In this document: piece by piece, positions 58,784 through 64,000 of the stretch | How positions within the stretch are numbered: the first letter of the stretch is position 1 | Layout: the number at the start of each line of letters is the position of its first letter | Source: Prinsepia uniflora | Lineage: Eukaryota > Streptophyta > Magnoliopsida > Rosales > Rosaceae | Direction: 5' to 3' | Assembly (NCBI GenBank): GCA_032719365.1 | Contig: CM064871.1 | Coordinates: 59,718,416 to 59,782,415 of the forward strand | Length of the DNA stretch: 64,000 bases | Made by a program: the position numbers and the translations under genes | The notes under the pieces: generated by a model | The model's database searches: none | Told to the model about the DNA's origin: nothing | The model's input: the letters and a program-made list of their open reading frames with translations, nothing else

Positions 58784-61700
58784 ATGAGCAATTCCGTAGG
58801 CCATAGCTTGCTTCAGAGCAAGATAAATTCTTCTGGTATTCCTGCAAACACATTGTTTCAAGCTAAGAGTGTCCTCCAAGTCTCAGTACAGCCACGAACA
58901 TCCAAGAAATTTTGTGGAAACAGTTTGAACATCCAGAAGCCAAAGTTAGCCATGGGGTCACGCTGTCCTGTTACCGTTGTTCCTCGGGCCGTAGTAACCA
59001 CAGACCTGCCTTCTGATGTATGGAAATTTCTCTTCATTTTGATCATTTTTCAATTATGAAATTAGAGTAGTTTCCAGTAACTTATTGAATTATGCATTTA
59101 AAAACCTAGTAGAAAATAGCTGGATAATGCTAGGGCTAAGGAGTTAGTGTGATGGAGATGTATATCCGGTTCCAAGTAGGCTGGGTTAACGCATTGTCCA
59201 GACGAGCATAGAAGTGACAATGATGAATCTCTTTACATTAGTATAGCATAAAATTTCATGTCTAAATAATACATGAAATCTGATTCGAGAGTGGACTGGA
59301 AATATTGTTTGAAGTTTAGATTTGAATGATCACTTCAAACGTGTCTGGGTTCTGGGATGTTGCCTTGAAAATATATTAATGTTAACTTTTTCCTTGTAGC
59401 AGCAGCTTGCAGGAAAATTCAATCTTGATGGGAATATTGAATTGCAGGTATATGTAGTGTAATTCTTTAGGTACTTAGACCAACATTTTACATTTGATAA
59501 GGCTTTGTCCAGTTCTTCTGAGCCAAATATATGCTACGGGGGACTATACTAACAGAATCCATACATGTATGGCAGGTTTTTGTGAATGCTTCATCTCCAG
59601 GGTCTGCCACTCTAGTAGATATACGGGTAGCCTATAGTGGTGACTCTTTGACTCTTCACTGGGGCGGTATACAAGATAGAAAAGAGTAAGCTACCCTGTA
59701 ATTGCTTCTTTGTTGAGTGAGATACTCAAGATTTCTACCTTAAATTCTGATATGTCTTCGTTCTTTTTTATCATTTTCAATTTTCAGAAAGTGGGTGCTT
59801 CCTTCTCGTTACCCAGATGGAACCAAAGTATATAAGAACAAAGCCCTCAGAACTCCTTTTGTGAATGTAAGGTTTTAAATTGTGGTTTTTATTCTGCTAG
59901 AATATTTGTTGATTTTTTTGCTAATTGAAGATTTGTTTGTCTTTAAATCGTGTTTCTCTAGTCTGACTCCAATTCCAGCCTTAAAATTGAGATTGATGAT
60001 CCTACAATACAAGCAATCGAGTTTCTTATAGTTGATGAAAGTCAGAACAAATGGTAACCTAATTGCTTCTGTTCTTTTTGTGGCCTAACCTCTGGTCAAA
60101 GTGGATATGACAAGTTGTATTCTGCTTAATTTTTTTGGCAGGTATAAGAACAATGGAGGGAACTTTCATGTTAAGTTACCTGCAAAAGGGAAGCTGATAT
60201 CAAATGCTTCAGTTCCTGAAGAGCTTGTACAAATTCAAGCATATTTGAGGTGGGAAAGAAATGGTAAACAGATGTATACACCAGAGCAAGAAAAGGCATG
60301 TAATTTATGCTCTCTAATTTTACAAGTCTCCTATTATCAATGTTATTGCATCTCAGTTTCTTTTTCCTTTTTACTCCCCATAGGAAGAAAGGAACGCCAG
60401 AGCAGGAAAAGGCATGTAAACTGTGCGATCTAAGTTTACAGATTAACTTTTATCATTTTTAGTGCATCTCCAACTGGAATTTATCTTTCCTTTTTCATCT
60501 TTTACTTTCCGAGGAGAAAGTAATCCAGTTATGTCTAGATTTCTCTTTGCATTGCAGGCTTCCATTCATCCTTATCGTTGTATAATGCTACTCATCTGTA
60601 GTATAACACTGTTAGAATAAGGATCGGTTTAGTATAATTTCGTATGGATTATTAAAATGTAGTTCCCTCTGAGGTGGAATTTTTCTAAAAAAAATTTCTA
60701 GGTACAGGCTCTCTATGTGCATGATTTCATGCTAATTGTAAGTCTGGCTACTGCCGTCTTCTGAAAGAAAAAAAAAAAAAGTCTGGCTACTACCGACCAA
60801 AAAAAAAATAGTGTGGCTACTAGTCATAAAGCTTTCATGTAGAACATTTAACTGGCTTGTTAAGTTGATTTAAAAGTATGCTTTTTTTCTTTGCTCTTAA
60901 TCAATATTTTTTGTTTTAGGTGGAGTATGAAGCAGCCCGCACAGAGCTATTGGAGGAATTAGCTAGAGGTACTTCCATACAAGAGCTGGAAGCAAGGCTG
61001 ATTAAGAAAAATGATGATGGTAAAATTGAAGAGGGACATAGTCCGGATGATCAACGACCAAAGGTTGCAAAGAAATCTGAGCATAAAAAGGTTTTTAGAA
61101 CCGAAAGAATTCAGCGCAAAAAGAGGGACTTAATGCGGATTATCAACAAACATTCTTCTAAATTAGATGCAGCTAAAATTGTGGATGAAGAAGATTCATT
61201 CAAACCAAAATTCTTGACAGCGGTTCAGCTTTTCGCCAAGGAAAAGGAAGAACAAGATGGTGATTCTGTTCTGAGGAAGAATATTTACAAGCTCAGTGAT
61301 AAGGAACTTTTGGTGAGACAATTATGTGCCTTCATTTTTGCTTCTTCGGTTATTCGTTCTGCAAGGAAATGTTCTGCAGGAACTAAACTAATTATTAGAA
61401 TCCTGAACATGTATAAGGTACTTGTAACCAAGCCTGCTGGAAAGACAAAGGTTTATCTGGCAACAGATTTCAAAGAGCCACTTACCCTTCACTGGGCTTT
61501 TTCTGCAAACAATGCTGGAGAGTGGTCGGTAATATTTTGAAATCTTTCAATTGAAAATATGGTTGTCAAGACTATGTTAAATACTTGTTTTGTTATGTTT
61601 TCTTCTTTCATGTCTCTCTCGGTCAATGTTCATGCATTGCTTGCTAATCACGGAGCATGGAGAAGTTGAATAAACTTATATTTCATTTTCAGGAACCACC

Positions 61701-64000
61701 TTCAAATGCACTGCCCCCGGGTTCAGTTTCTACAAATGGGGCTGCTGAAACACAATTTAGTACCACCGACTCTACTTTTCTGGTATGCCAAGGGAAACAT
61801 GGATTGGTTCATGTGCCGCAGTACTTTAAGCTGGCTAAGATATTCAATGTCTGTGGCAATTGTCTTGACATTCACAATAATTTTACAGGTTCAGTCATTA
61901 GAAATAGATATTGATGGGGAAATGTTTAAAGGAATGCCTTTTGTCCTTTGCTCTTCCGGAAACTGGATTAAGAATCGAGGCTCAGACTTCTATGTTGACT
62001 TTGGTGTTGAACGCAAGAAAGTTCAGAAGGTTGCTCCTTATTTTTGGTCATATCTGTAACTGCCTTATCTAGACTAAATTCTTACAAGTTTATTCACTGA
62101 ACTTCCACATTTAAGGATGCTGGTGATGGCAAACATACTGCGAAGGCTCTGTTGGATATAATAGCAGAGAAGGAAAGTGAGGCCCAGAAGTCCTTTATGC
62201 ATCGGTTAGTTTCTCCTACGTTGGAACTAGTAGAGAAATACAGCTTAAAGAAAGTTATTGATGTTCTAATCGGCACTCTTAGATGTTTCAGTCAGGTCCT
62301 TTTGTATTTTTCTTATAAGATTCGTTGTGATACAACTTCCACATGAATCTCATTCGGTTTTTATTTTCTGCATCTCATCTTTTCCCTTCCTCAGATTTAA
62401 CATTGCCGCAGACTTGATCAATCAAGCAAAAGACGCTGGTGAATTAGGTTTTGCTGGTATTCTGGTGTGGATGAGGTTTATGGCGACGAGGCATCTTATT
62501 TGGAATAAAAATTACAATGTGAAACCACGGTACAATCCTTTGATCCCTGGAGTATTAATATTTTTATATCCTTCATGAAAAGAATATGGACGTGGGGATA
62601 TATGGAGATCATATCGAATGGCTCCCATGTACTATTAGTTTATAATTTCTGCAATTTTTTTTTCTCTTCACATTTCCCTTCTTGTAAAACGTCAATGAAA
62701 TCTTATTCCTTATGACAGAGTGTCTTTCTAAATGTTCTGTGATTATGTGTGGTCTTCATGTAAACCCAACATCATTATTATGTTCATGGTGTAGTGAGAT
62801 TAGTAAAGCACAAGATAGGCTCACAGACTTGCTCCAGAGTGTTTATGCAAGCTACCCACAGTATCGAGAACTTCTCCGGATGATTTTGTCTACTGTTGGC
62901 CGTGGAGGAGAAGGGGATGTGGGACAGCGAATTCGAGATGAGATCCTTGTCATCCAGGTGAAGATTATTATGTTTCTTTCCTTTATGTGCTGTAACATTC
63001 ACTTCCCTCATTTCTTGGCAAGTTTCCGAATTTGAAATAATTTACTGGGTGATGGCAGAGAAACAATGAATGCAAAGGCGGAATGATGGAGGAATGGCAT
63101 CAAAAATTGCATAATAACACAAGTCCAGATGATGTTGTTATTTGTCAGGTATAGGAGACAGAGCTTACTGGGTATTCAGTGATGTTTTTTTTTTTTTTTT
63201 AGTTTGAAAACTTAAAATTGTCATTTATCACTGCAGGCATTAATTGACCACATAAAAAATGACTTTGATACTGGTGTTTACTGGAAAACTTTGAATGATA
63301 ATGGAATCACAAAAGAACGTCTTCTAAGCTATGATCGTGCAATCCATAATGAACCAAATTTCAGGAGAGATCAGAAAGACGGCCTTCTGCGGGATCTAGG
63401 GCACTACATGAGAACTTTGAAGGTTGGATTCCCAAAGCCTTTCAGGTTTAAATTTTATATTTGACGAAGTTGCTGGTAATAAACATCCACCTCGCATAAC
63501 TTTGCACCTGATTGATGGCGTCCATCAGGAAGGTTTTGTTTTGTTGTACATGTTATGAATAGATGATGGATTGGACCATGTTCGTGAACTATTCTATAAC
63601 ATTGATGACTCTCTAGTCTGTTTCTGTGTGGTGAGATATGCATATCATAGGCGGAATTTCATGATGCATATTTCACCCTTCTATTATGATGAGAAATTTT
63701 CTGCAAATATATTTTCTGATCAAGTGAACTTCTTTTGACCCGTCATGCTTGGTTTGATTATGCAGCTTGCTTGTCTTCCAATTTTGACCAATCAGTATTT
63801 ACTTGCAGGCTGTTCATTCAGGTGCAGATCTTGAGTCTGCCATTCAAAATTGTATGGGATACAAATCTGAGGTAGTATCAATAATTAGTTATAGTAAGTC
63901 AGCATGTTATTAATGAATTAATGATGGGACTTTTAATTCTCTACAGGGTGAAGGATTCATGGTTGGAGTGAAAATAAATCCTATATCTGGCTTGCCTTCT
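58784..64000 (+). CDS. GWD1: Alpha-glucan, water dikinase 1 (starch phosphorylation), 5' part
   Basis: Coding exons, all phase-consistent: 58784-59017, 59400-59447, 59576-59685, 59788-59866, 59962-60053, 60142-60295, 60920-61312, 61418-61528, 61693-61782, 61889-62029, 62116-62204, 62395-62529, 62795-62957, 63059-63148, 63237-63422, 63809-63871 and 63947-64000 (open). They give 744 codons of an expected 1400-1460. The enzyme moves the beta-phosphate of ATP to C6 of starch glucose in plastids, starting breakdown. Residues 1-77 look like a transit peptide beginning MSNS. Two CBM45 starch-binding modules carry Trp123/Trp133 (LHWGG, EKWVLPS) and Trp396/Trp406 (TLHWAF, GEWS). Conserved FMATRHLIWNKNYNVKPR and EEWHQKLHNNTSPDD follow. 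The phosphohistidine and ATP-binding domains lie beyond the window. The intron after 60295 starts with GC, and the intron 61313-61417 is stop-free and divisible by three. Confidence 0.95.
60281..60530 (+). repeat. Diverged tandem duplication over the end of a GWD1 exon
   Basis: CCAGAGCAAGAAAAGGCATG at 60281 recurs as CCAGAGCAGGAAAAGGCATG at about 60402, with similarity continuing for roughly 100 bp (TTTACA, GTGCATCTC/TTGCATCTC, CTTTTT runs). The first copy includes the last 15 coding bases of the exon ending at 60295; the second is inside the intron. Confidence 0.75.

Overview
The window is nuclear DNA of a flowering plant, most likely a eudicot. It has spliced GT-AG genes for a cysteine-rich receptor-like kinase and for alpha-glucan, water dikinase (starch phosphorylation), AT-rich intergenic DNA, and a dense pile of nested LTR retrotransposons plus a LINE, a SINE and a hAT-type MITE. 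I see no bacterial or organellar genes, tRNA, rRNA or CRISPR array.

Layout. 1-7075: remains of a Ty3-like LTR element (X), interrupted by a SINE with a 13-bp target duplication and by a reverse-strand solo LTR (A, 2297-5163). 7317-14122: a full-length but mutated LINE on the minus strand, bounded by an 11-bp target duplication, ending about 240 bp downstream of the receptor-kinase stop codon. 14377-16971 (minus): a seven-exon receptor kinase gene that splices to an intact 656-codon frame. 17380-20187: AT-rich DNA with a 567-bp hAT MITE. 20188-53425: nested LTR elements. The oldest host is element Z (5' LTR 20188-20666), whose interior carries a 1.5-kb minisatellite. Solo LTR B (24308-34856) sits in Z and is split by C, a complete, young, non-coding element (25141-32570). 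Element Y (minus strand, 34982-53425) sits in Z's 3' LTR. Solo LTR D (36256-39556) lies in Y's 3' LTR, and solo LTR E (44727-51239) in Y's 5' LTR, with solo LTR F (47876-51219) inside E. 54460-56318: a decayed RPA70-like gene. 58110-64000 (plus): the 5' half of GWD1, with 17 coding exons and 744 codons before the window ends.

The nesting is supported by exact 5-bp target duplications at B (TATAA), C (GATGT), D (TCAAA), E (TAATA) and F (GATTG). A has a 4/5 match. The LTRs share 14-of-16-bp terminal inverted repeats, and most carry a near-palindromic 26-bp site and a tandem array of hairpin units. X, Y and C share the same sequence before the polypurine tract, and C and Y have initiator-Met-type primer sites, but none has recognisable gag-pol. 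They therefore look like non-autonomous elements mobilised in trans.

The two functional genes are unrelated in role: one is a plasma-membrane receptor kinase, the other a plastid starch enzyme. I found no clearly new multi-gene system. The most unusual features are the non-coding LTR family, the hairpin-unit minisatellite in Z, and two splicing peculiarities in GWD1.
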